From Candidatus Zipacnadia bacterium (GTDB taxonomy: Bacteria > Armatimonadota > Zipacnadia > Zipacnadales > UBA5352): a DNA stretch of 33,580 nt. Position numbers and translations under genes: made by a program. Below, piece after piece: positions 1-4,716 of the stretch. The notes beneath the pieces were generated by a model. The model had not been told where the DNA came from. It searched no databases and saw only the letters and a program-made list of their open reading frames with translations. How positions within the stretch are numbered: position 1 is the stretch's first letter; the number at the start of each line of letters is the position of its first letter. Where the stretch lies: contig JALGSW010000029.1 of assembly GCA_029821635.1 (NCBI GenBank), forward strand, positions 1-33,580, given 5' to 3'.

Positions 1-4
1 GCAT
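1..4 (-). CDS. 5' end of a gene running off the left edge
   Basis: On the minus strand a GGAGGAGG ribosome binding site (positions 21 to 14) is followed by ATG at 10-8 and a second in-frame ATG at 4-2. The second has the better spacing of 9 bases. Only the start codon lies inside the window, so the product is unknown. The call rests on the quality of the ribosome site and on the hairpin just upstream of it. Confidence 0.35.
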
Positions 5-21
5 GCTCATGGACCTCCTCC

Positions 22-41
22 GTCGATGATCGCTCATCGAC
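22..41 (-). promoter_or_regulatory. perfect inverted repeat just upstream of a ribosome site
   Basis: GTCGATGA, a 4-base loop TCGC, then TCATCGAC form a perfect 8-bp palindromic hairpin. It ends one base from the GGAGGAGG of the gene leaving to the left. In that position it could be an operator or a leader hairpin. No clear promoter hexamers were found around it. Confidence 0.4.
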
Positions 42-138
42 AGATACGACACCGAGGCCCTTAGAACCTTCTTGCACACCCGAATAGACGCATATCTTAG
101 GATCCTGCCTGTCAGTCGTCTCCGTCCACCAACGGATT

Positions 139-162
139 GACAGGCTGGAAAGCCTGTCCTAC
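139..162 (+). repeat. REP-like palindrome, consensus copy
   Basis: GACAGGCT-GGAA-AGCCTGTC (139-158) followed by CTAC. This is the consensus form of the family that recurs across the window. It lies upstream of the MttB-family gene, where reading through it would give the spurious peptide TGWKACPT. Confidence 0.9.
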
Positions 163-183
163 GCACGACAGACGACCAACGGC

Positions 184-206
184 GACGGGCTGGAAGCCCG
201 TCCTAC
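184..206 (+). repeat. REP-like palindrome, GACGGGC variant
   Basis: GACGGGC-TGGAA-GCCCGTC followed by CTAC and AACGAC. Compared with the consensus copy 45 bases upstream, both arms have changed together (CAGG to CGGG, CCTG to CCCG), so pairing is kept. Confidence 0.8.
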
Positions 207-296
207 AACGACGTGACGACGAACGACACGCGGAGGTCCCGCCTGCCCGCGGAGTGAACCTCGCTCGCAGCCATCATGTCCACGGGAGGCGACACC

Positions 297-1709
297 ATGT
301 TCCAGCACGGGATCCTCAGCGACGATCAGATCCAGCCGCTCGCGGATGGCGTCCTGACCACGCTCGAGAAGGTCGGTGCGCTCTGTCAGAATGACGAGCT
401 GATGCAGGGCCTGGAGGCGATGGGCGCGACCGTCGATTACCCCTCTGAGCGCGTGCATTTCCCGCGGGCGCTGACGGCGCAGTTCGTGGCTGATATGCGC
501 GCGGAGTATGCGGGCGAGGATGACGCCGAGCCCACGAAGCTCGGCGCGCCAGGCCTGCCCACGGTGGGCACGCAGGTCGCGCAGCTCTACCACGATCACC
601 GCACGGGCGAGCTGCGGCAGAGCAAGCGCGCGGACCTCATCACGCTCATCAAGTTCGGCGACGCGCTGCACCGCGAACAGGGCGTGGGGCACGCGCTGTC
701 GCTGACCGACTGCCCGCCGATGCTCGAGCCGATGGAAGTCGGGTTGCTGCTGGCGGAGTACGCGCACATCCCGCATCCGCCCTTCGCCTGGCACGCCGAG
801 CAGGTCCCGTGGCTGGAGGAGATGGGCCACGTGATCGGGCGCGACGACTGGTTCTCGTGGGGCGCGGTGTGCTTCGCGCACCCCCTGCGCATGGACCGCG
901 ACACCGCCGGGAAGTATGTCCTGCGCGCCAAGGCCGGGACGCCCTGCGGGCTGACGGCGATGCCGGTGGCGGGCGTCTCGACGCCCGTGACGGTCGAGGG
1001 TTTCGTGGTGGTCGCGGTGGCCGAGTTCGTCGCGACGTGGATGGCCGCGCGCGGGATCAATCCGGAGGTGCCGCTGCGGGGGAGCATGTGGCCGGGCACC
1101 GTGGACATGGCCACCGGGCATGTCAGCTACTCCGCGTGGGACGCGCTCTACTACGGCTTCGCGACGGTCGAGTTCATCCGCCGCTGGTGCGGGCTGAACG
1201 TGCCGATGGGCTCGGGAGAGTACTGCGACGCGCGTGTTCCGGGCCTCTACGCGGCGCTGGAGAAGGCCTACAAGTCCGCGGTGGTGACGGCGTTCACCGG
1301 CCAGGCGCTCGCGTCAGGCGGCGGGATGGTGGACGAGGGCAAGACGCTCTCGGCGGTGCAGATCCTGCTCGACCGCGAGTTCGCGACCGGCGCGACGAAC
1401 CTCACGCGGACCTTCGACCCGAGCCCGGAGAACATCGCGCTCGACGAGATCCTCGAGGTCGGGATCGGCATCGGCACGAGCCACCTGGAGACGATGCACA
1501 CCGCGAAGCGCTTCCGCGACAGCCTGTGGCTGCCGACGCTGATGGACCGCGCGGGTTACGCGGGCTTCGAGGCCGAGGAAACGATCCTCGCCGAGTGCGC
1601 CGACCGGGTGGACGCGCTGCTGGCGGCCTACGAGAAGCCCGAGGGCCGCGAGGAGCAGCTCGCGGAGATGCGGGCAATCATCGAGCGGGCGCGGGTGGAG
1701 AAGGGGTAG
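297..1709 (+). CDS. trimethylamine methyltransferase (MttB) family protein, non-pyrrolysine
   Basis: 470 residues. Proteins of this family transfer a methyl group from methylamines or quaternary amines such as glycine betaine to a cobalamin-binding corrinoid protein in the cytoplasm. Family-like segments visible are GLTAMPVAGVSTPVTVEG near residues 218-235, GSGEYCDARVPG near 305-316 and HLETMHTAKRFRDSLWLP near 396-413. The frame is open throughout with no in-frame TAG, so this is a non-pyrrolysine member, a group that includes the glycine betaine demethylase MtgB. I chose ATG 297 over the in-frame ATG at 276 because GGGAGG at 284-289 lies 7 bases before it. No corrinoid protein or reactivation gene is nearby, so the substrate is unknown. 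A URO-D-family gene of the same kind of pathway lies at 27850. Confidence 0.88.
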   Translation: MFQHGILSDDQIQPLADGVLTTLEKVGALCQNDELMQGLEAMGATVDYPSERVHFPRALTAQFVADMRAEYAGEDDAEPTKLGAPGLPTVGTQVAQLYHDHRTGELRQSKRADLITLIKFGDALHREQGVGHALSLTDCPPMLEPMEVGLLLAEYAHIPHPPFAWHAEQVPWLEEMGHVIGRDDWFSWGAVCFAHPLRMDRDTAGKYVLRAKAGTPCGLTAMPVAGVSTPVTVEGFVVVAVAEFVATWMAARGINPEVPLRGSMWPGTVDMATGHVSYSAWDALYYGFATVEFIRRWCGLNVPMGSGEYCDARVPGLYAALEKAYKSAVVTAFTGQALASGGGMVDEGKTLSAVQILLDREFATGATNLTRTFDPSPENIALDEILEVGIGIGTSHLETMHTAKRFRDSLWLPTLMDRAGYAGFEAEETILAECADRVDALLAAYEKPEGREEQLAEMRAIIERARVEKG

Positions 1710-1897
1710 AGGAGAGGGCGTTCCGTGGTGCGGGCCTACGCGCCCGCGAGGGCGGACGCCCGACCTGCGCGCATCGCGACGCGGAGGTCGGTCATGGCGG
1801 CGTGAAAGCGATGCAGGACAGGTGGCCAGCGGGAGGGGTACGTCAACGGTCGCGTCATTGACAGCGCCCTCGGATCAACGCACGATCGACCATGCGC
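1710..1897. other. intergenic stretch with two short GC-rich hairpins
   Basis: After the MttB stop there are two small hairpins, GCGGGC/GCCCGC with a 6-base loop near 1727-1744 and GGGC-GGAC-GCCC near 1751-1762. Neither is followed by a T-run, so they are not convincing terminators. They could be another REP-type sequence. No gene is supported here. Confidence 0.3.
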
Positions 1898-1903
1898 TAT
1901 ACT
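1898..1903 (+). promoter_or_regulatory. possible -10 box of a leaderless transcript
   Basis: TATACT ends 5 bases before an ATG at 1909, so transcription would begin at or next to that ATG. There is no good -35 box at 16-18 bases; a TTGACA at 1858-1863 is too far upstream to pair with it. Confidence 0.3.
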
Positions 1904-1908
1904 CACGG

Positions 1909-2022
1909 ATGAGGGAGGTGCGAGAGAAGATCGTGGCGAATCCGACGAACGAACAGCAGTTGTACCGGGAAATCTCGCACGGGTTGGCGCTACAATCCCT
2001 TGTGCGCGTTGGCCTCTCGTAA
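1909..2022 (+). CDS. possible leaderless small peptide, 37 residues
   Basis: The reading frame from ATG 1909 begins MREVREKIVANPTNEQQLY and ends GLALQSLVRVGLS at a TAA. It has no ribosome binding site but follows a TATACT box at leaderless distance. The first half looks helical and charged, the second half hydrophobic. No family is recognised. It could equally be the remnant of a longer gene, since the next 2 kb are full of gene debris. Confidence 0.3.
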   Translation: MREVREKIVANPTNEQQLYREISHGLALQSLVRVGLS

Positions 2023-2101
2023 TAGAGGCATTATTCCCGGGAACTCAGGCAGGAAGATGCCGCGTGACGTCAAAATCTTCAGTGATTGAGTTCCAGAGCC
2101 G

Positions 2102-2122
2102 CCGGGAGGTGTAATCTCCCGG
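2102..2122 (+). promoter_or_regulatory. perfect 7-bp hairpin
   Basis: CCGGGAG, a 7-base loop, then CTCCCGG. It lies about 50 bases upstream of the first copy of the three-copy structured repeat and may belong to the same leader. No T-run follows. Confidence 0.35.
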
Positions 2123-2170
2123 GACAGCGAATTGGCACGTGTTAACCGCGGAGGCTACACTCAACAATAG

Positions 2171-2254
2171 GTTGGCCAGCTCGGCCCTTGGCTGAGCTAT
2201 GGTCCGGAGGGCGTCTTCTCCCTGGAAAGTTGAAGACGCCCTCTTCCTTGTTTT
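2171..2254 (+). ncRNA. structured repeat, copy A, with terminator-like hairpin
   Basis: A 40-base conserved block (2171-2210) holds a stem AGCTCGGCC/GGCTGAGCT (2178-2198) with a 3-base loop; the single G-T pair would be a G-U pair in RNA. It is followed directly by a perfect 12-bp hairpin, GAGGGCGTCTTC (2207-2218) and GAAGACGCCCTC (2232-2243), and then a T-rich run ending TTGTTTT. A conserved stem-loop followed by a terminator-like hairpin resembles a small RNA or a cis-regulatory leader. Copy B lies 150 bases downstream with 2 mismatches over 73 bases. No known riboswitch family was recognised. Confidence 0.5.
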
Positions 2255-2320
2255 GCGGATGCCGGCTAAAGATGAAGGTGTTCGTGAAACGGCCGCGAAA
2301 TGACTGCCCGTACAGCGGTT

Positions 2321-2400
2321 GTTAGCCAGCTCGGCCCCTGGCTGAGCTATGGTCCGGAGGGCGTCTTCTCCCTGGAAAGTTGAAGACGCCCTCTCTTGTT
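2321..2400 (+). ncRNA. structured repeat, copy B, with the same hairpin
   Basis: This copy differs from copy A at two positions in 73 bases, one in the loop and one at the 5' end. The conserved stem is at 2328-2348 and the GAGGGCGTCTTC/GAAGACGCCCTC hairpin at 2357-2393. The tail CTCTTGTT is T-rich but weaker than in copy A. The sequence between copies A and B (2255-2320) is unrelated to either. Confidence 0.5.
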
Positions 2401-2671
2401 CCCCCGACGGCGAGATGGTCGAGTTGCTTGATCGCAGTTGCCCATGAGGTAGGAGTTGAAGTGCGTCTGGCCCAGTCGGCCGTACTCACGTACGAAGCTG
2501 AGGCAGGAAGGCCGCATCCATCGTCGCCGGTAACTCAGCAGCGCAACGGTCAGTAGCTGCGACGTGATTCTGCCGAAGGTGTTGTCGAGGCCATCGATGC
2601 CCGACCTGTTAACAGTGGAACCGATGGCGAGCGTAATGAGATCAAGCATTGACATGCCACGTACAACAATG
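2401..2671. other. stretch without a supported gene
   Basis: Frames are open on both strands for up to about 100 codons, but none has a convincing ribosome site or a recognisable product. Given the gene fragments farther right, this may be decayed coding sequence. I see nothing firm. Confidence 0.3.
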
Positions 2672-2703
2672 AGCCCCCTCCATCTCAGTGAGTGGAGGGG
2701 GCT
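2672..2703. terminator. strong hairpin terminator
   Basis: AGCCCCCTCCA (2672-2682) and TGGAGGGGGCT (2693-2703) form a perfect 11-bp stem, extendable inside by CTC/GAG with one bulged T. On the plus strand GTTCTTTCT follows; on the minus strand CATTGTTG follows. It lies 12 bases past the stop codon of the small minus-strand gene at 2716-2901 and is probably its terminator. It could also act on plus-strand transcripts. Confidence 0.7.
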
Positions 2704-2715
2704 GTTCTTTCTGCT

Positions 2716-2901
2716 TCACGCCATTGCATCGCGGGGTCCGTCGGTCTCTCGAACGACCTGCTGCATTTCCTGTTCCGTCAGGCGCAGGATGAAGTCTTGC
2801 CGCACCTTCGGGAAGCCGATGATGATGTGCAGCACCTTCGGCTGCTCATTCACCGGTGGTTGGGCGAGAGCCAGTGTTTCATCATCGCCCATCCCGGGCA
2901 C
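2716..2901 (-). CDS. small protein of unknown function, 61 residues
   Basis: The GTG start at 2901 follows an AAGGAGG ribosome site with a 9-base spacer; an in-frame ATG at 2892 is the alternative. The protein reads MPGMGDDETLALAQPP, then a mixed segment KVLHIIIGFPKVRQDFILRL and a charged helix EQEMQQVVRETDG. Codon choice is GC-rich at third positions like the neighbouring genes. The stop is followed within 12 bases by a strong hairpin terminator. Upstream, on the other strand, lies copy C of the structured repeat. Start signals, codon use and terminator together make a real gene likely. No family is recognised and there is no signal peptide or membrane helix. Confidence 0.6.
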   Translation of the reverse strand: MPGMGDDETLALAQPPVNEQPKVLHIIIGFPKVRQDFILRLTEQEMQQVVRETDGPRDAMA

Positions 2902-2956
2902 CTCTGGGCACCTCCTTCTTTGGTGCCCAGCCAGAGACCGACTGTGAGCGACTGTT

Positions 2957-3017
2957 GTTGGCCAGCTCGGCCCCTGGCTGAGCTATGGTCCGGAGGACAG
3001 AAGATTCTGTCTCTCCG
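2957..3017 (+). ncRNA. structured repeat, copy C, with a different second hairpin
   Basis: The 40-base conserved block (2957-2996) matches copies A and B, including the AGCTCGGCC/GGCTGAGCT stem. The sequence after it is unrelated to theirs, yet it also forms a hairpin at the same place: CGGAGGACAGA (2991-3001), loop AGAT, TCTGTC (3006-3011), one bulged T, CTCCG (3013-3017). A conserved block with a replaced but still paired second stem is what a functional RNA would show. On the minus strand this sequence is upstream of the small gene at 2716-2901. Confidence 0.5.
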
Positions 3018-3022
3018 AGAAC

Positions 3023-3176
3023 ACTCTCGTCCCTGGAAGCGAAAGCATCCTACGAGTTTATTCCGCCCTTGCGGGCGAGATACCTCCCTATGACCGCATC
3101 ATTTCTTCCTGTCTTCTGCCCTGCGCGGCCCTGAACCACGGTAGCCCTGTGGTCGCCGTTTTCGTGCGCAGCGGTC
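3023..3176 (+). ncRNA. possible structured RNA continuing from copy C
   Basis: Several paired elements follow each other. CTCGT (3026-3030) and ACGAG (3052-3056) enclose GGA-A-GC, a GAAA tetraloop, then GC-A-TCC. CGCCC-TTGC-GGGCG is at 3064-3077. GACCG (3092-3096) pairs with CGGTC (3172-3176), and CTGCGC (3121-3126) with GCGCAG (3166-3171). The last two stems abut on the 3' side and enclose ACCACGG/CTGTGGT (3135-3153, with one G-U pair). The prepilin remnant begins 120 bases later, a place where leader RNAs occur. GC-rich DNA forms hairpins by chance, so this is tentative. Confidence 0.3.
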
Positions 3177-3186
3177 TCTAGGAGCG

Positions 3187-3276
3187 TCATAGAGCCCCTT
3201 CAATCTCCACGACTACAGAAGATCGGCTCACTTCCACATGGGTCTTCTCGTCGTAGTCCTGCGCGTACAGCAGCAT
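3187..3276 (-). pseudogene. internal fragment of a prepilin-type/DUF1559-like protein, inverted
   Basis: Read on the minus strand this gives MLLYAQDYDEKTHVEVS followed by about 13 more residues and a stop. The YAQDYDE motif is typical of the segment that follows the N-terminal helix in DUF1559-like and related prepilin-type secreted proteins. The matching N-terminal helix lies just to the right on the opposite strand (3297-3548). The gene has therefore been broken and one piece inverted. Confidence 0.6.
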
Positions 3277-3296
3277 TCACGACGCGTTCGGCGCTG

Positions 3297-3548
3297 ATGA
3301 AGAGGTGGAGGGACGTAAGTCAACTAGGCTTCACTCTGATTGAGCTGATAGTCGCCATAGCGACTATCGGACGAGGTTTCACTCTGATTGAGTTGCTGGT
3401 GGTGATCGCGATCATCGTGATTCTGGCCGCGGCCCTGTTCCCGGTCTCCTGCAGAAGCTGCGAGAGAGCCCTCGTCTGGGTTAGGCAACCCAAAGGTGCA
3501 TGTTCTGTTGTGCCCCTGCGTGGCCGTGCAACGGCAAATGTTGACTGA
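3297..3548 (+). pseudogene. prepilin-type N-terminal segment, tandemly duplicated and decayed
   Basis: The frame encodes two prepilin cleavage/methylation signatures in a row, GFTLIELIVAIATI and then GFTLIELLVVIAII followed by VILAAALFPV. In intact homologues the second is normally followed by a segment like FARAREKAR-QTSCLSNLKQ; here it becomes SCRSCERALVW and the frame ends at 3548. Type IV prepilin signals are cleaved after the Gly by a prepilin peptidase. A duplicated signal followed by nonsense sequence means this is a remnant. A DGSV motif in the same frame near 3633-3644, after stops, could be a trace of the C-terminus but is weak. Confidence 0.65.
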
Positions 3549-3625
3549 CCTTCCGGGAGGCAGTCGATGAACTCGTCGGACATCATCCCGTCCGGCTCGT
3601 AGGCCTGGCGGAAGATGCTGCTCTT
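3545..3625 (-). pseudogene. unidentified coding fragment
   Basis: On the minus strand this segment reads KSSIFRQAYEPDGMMSDEF and IDCLPEGQ, with the same GC-rich third positions as real genes here. It has no start, stop or recognisable family of its own. To the left the frame runs into the antisense of the prepilin remnant. I interpret it as a coding fragment stranded among other debris. Confidence 0.35.
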
Positions 3626-3710
3626 GTGTGATGGGTCTGTCGAGATAGCCGTCCGGCAGTTCGATCCAGCGCGGTCAGAGTCGATCTCACGCGGCGTTCG
3701 CTTCCTTAAG

Positions 3711-3785
3711 CTACTCGCGCACCAAGTCGTCCAGTCGCCCATCCATCTGGGTGTGGAAGCTCACCTTGGTGCTGTTGGCCTGCAT
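3711..3785 (-). pseudogene. short N-terminal fragment, possibly ribbon-helix-helix antitoxin-like
   Basis: ATG 3785 to TAG 3711 gives 24 residues, MQANSTKVSFHTQMDGRLDD then LVRE. The opening strand and the acidic helix start resemble the first half of a ribbon-helix-helix antitoxin, but the frame stops where the second helix should begin. Sequence beyond the stop (LKEANAA) continues in the same frame, so a nonsense mutation is possible. The family assignment is weak. Confidence 0.3.
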
Positions 3786-3820
3786 GACGCCAGTGGACGA
3801 GGCCTACTAAGCCCGCCGCG

Positions 3821-3982
3821 AACCTCGCCGCCGCGGAGGAGCGTGTGCGGAATGCGCTTCGTGTGTTCACGGCGGAGGCGTTCCCGCAGTATAACGAGAT
3901 GGCGGCGAGGTTGCTTGCGAGGATCGAGGAGCTGCGACGCGAGCTGGAGGAAGGCGAAGCGGCGGCGGGGGATGGGGAGTAG
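3821..3982 (+). pseudogene. C-terminal fragment of a second copy of the NTPase-TPR protein
   Basis: The 53 codons from 3821 encode NLAAAEERVRNALRVFTAEA, a divergent middle, then EEGEAAAGDGE and a stop. The last 53 residues of the intact gene ending at 10136 read NLAAAEEHVRNALRVFTAEA through GEGEAAAGDGE. DNA identity continues past the stop into the shared string GGGGAGAGGGGCG. Everything upstream of this segment (NTPase and all earlier TPR units) is missing. The piece is therefore the truncated end of a paralogue, or a recombination scar from the same gene. Confidence 0.8.
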
Positions 3983-4010
3983 GGGAGAGGGGCGCGCGTC
4001 GACAACGGCA

Positions 4011-4033
4011 GACGGGCAGGATGCCCGTCCTAC
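4011..4033 (+). repeat. REP-like palindrome, GACGGGCA variant
   Basis: GACGGGCA-GGA-TGCCCGTC followed by CTAC and AAACGAC. Both arms have changed together compared with the consensus, and the loop is one base shorter. Confidence 0.75.
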
Positions 4034-4079
4034 AAACGACTAAGGCGGACGACTACGGCATACGACAACGGCGGACGGC

Positions 4080-4117
4080 CGACGCATCCACACGACGGGA
4101 TGCGTCGCTCCGAACGG
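4080..4117 (+). repeat. palindromic repeat of a second type, copy 1
   Basis: CGACGCATCC (4080-4089) and GGATGCGTCG (4098-4107) form a 10-bp stem, followed by the tail CTCCGAACGG. A second copy lies inverted at 7531-7566. The tail resembles the CTAC-AACGAC tail of the REP family. Confidence 0.65.
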
Positions 4118-4126
4118 CAACGGCAC

Positions 4127-4155
4127 AGGCCGACGCGGGGGTCGGCCTCTCCAAC
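4127..4155 (+). repeat. palindromic repeat of a third type
   Basis: AGGCCGAC (4127-4134) and GTCGGCCT (4141-4148), then the tail CTCCAACGG. The arms differ from the other palindromes, but the layout of arm, loop, arm, CTCC/CTAC and AACGG is the same. Confidence 0.5.
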
Positions 4156-4272
4156 GGCAAGCGCGCCCCCCGCCGCGTCCACGAAGCATGGAATCGATGC
4201 AGCGGGAGCAACGTCTGTACCCCAAGAAGTGTGCGCGAGCATTCGTGAGGGTAGTTGGAGGAGGCGCAATCG

Positions 4273-4578
4273 ATGAAGATGTCACTGGTCGCATCCAGGC
4301 ACAGGACGCTGATCGCACTGGTAGTGGTTCTCGTCATCGTGGCCGGCGTGGTGAGCGTGGCGATGGCGCAGCCCGGCCCGCAGCAGGGCGAAGACGGCGC
4401 TCGCCGCGGCGGCGACATGCGCGCCATGATGATGCGCATGGCCCCGCCGATCATGGAGGTCAGCGGCAACGCCGTGTTCCTCTTCAGGGGCAACACGCTC
4501 TACAAGTTCGACGCGGACACGCTTGAGCTGCTCGCCCAGACCGAGCTGCCCATGCCCCAGCCGCCCGCACCGCAGTAG
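4273..4578 (+). CDS. small secreted protein with a RGNTLYKFD segment
   Basis: 101 residues. ATG 4273 follows GGAGGAGG (4257-4264) with an 8-base spacer; an in-frame ATG at 4255 overlaps that site and is unlikely. Residues 1-33 form a signal peptide: a basic start, a long hydrophobic run from LIALVVVLVIVAG and a likely cleavage after AMA. The mature protein is Gln/Gly-rich, then Met-rich (RAMMMRMAPP), then SGNAVFLFRGNTLYKFDADT, which resembles a single beta-propeller-like blade, and a Pro-rich end. Short exported proteins with this RGNTLYKFD type of segment seem common in environmental genomes, but I know no function for them. The gene is alone, between palindromic repeats and its own terminator. 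Confidence 0.75.
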   Translation: MKMSLVASRHRTLIALVVVLVIVAGVVSVAMAQPGPQQGEDGARRGGDMRAMMMRMAPPIMEVSGNAVFLFRGNTLYKFDADTLELLAQTELPMPQPPAPQ

Positions 4579-4610
4579 CCGATCGACCGCAAGCCGAAGC
4601 TGCAGAACCG

Positions 4611-4648
4611 CAGCGGGCCCGCCATCGATGGCGGGCCCGCTGCATTTT
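4611..4648 (+). terminator. strong intrinsic terminator of the small secreted protein
   Basis: CAGCGGGCCCGCCA (4611-4624), loop TCGA, TGGCGGGCCCGCTG (4629-4642), then CATTTT. This is a perfect 14-bp GC-rich stem 32 bases after the stop codon. Confidence 0.85.
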
Positions 4649-4689
4649 CGGGTCTGTGCGAACAGTACGCGCACAGGACGAACGGGCTT

Positions 4690-4713
4690 GACAGGCTGGA
4701 AAGCGTGTCCTAC
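4690..4713 (+). repeat. REP-like palindrome with one arm mismatch
   Basis: Consensus copy except that the right arm reads AGCGTGTC in place of AGCCTGTC, which breaks one base pair. It ends 3 bases before the stop codon of the minus-strand gene at 4717. Confidence 0.8.
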
Positions 4714-4716
4714 GAA

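Noticed and set aside
137..180. Peptide TGWKACPT and its antisense VGQAFQPV seen at several places
   Set aside because: These are translations of the REP palindrome, a known source of spurious proteins.
297..1709. Pyrrolysine-containing MttB
   Set aside because: No in-frame TAG occurs and the protein is full length, so it is a non-pyrrolysine homologue.
2200..2215. GGTCCGGA in the structured repeat resembles part of the SRP RNA core
   Set aside because: The GGAAGCAGCC part and the rest of the SRP helix are missing; the match is too short.
2957..2996. On the minus strand the structured repeat contains AGCTCAGCCAGG and GAGC, like a tRNA D-arm
   Set aside because: No anticodon arm, T-arm or acceptor pairing follows in any of the three copies.
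3100..3176. Cyclic-di-GMP or cobalamin riboswitch upstream of the prepilin remnant
   Set aside because: The conserved cores of those classes (for example GGCAAA and GACGCAAAG, or the B12 box) are absent.
3628..3680. LLLCDGSVEIAVRQFD as the C-terminal DG motif of the prepilin-type gene
   Set aside because: It is in the same frame but separated by stops, and the match to the usual His-x(n)-DG-x-V motif is too weak to annotate.
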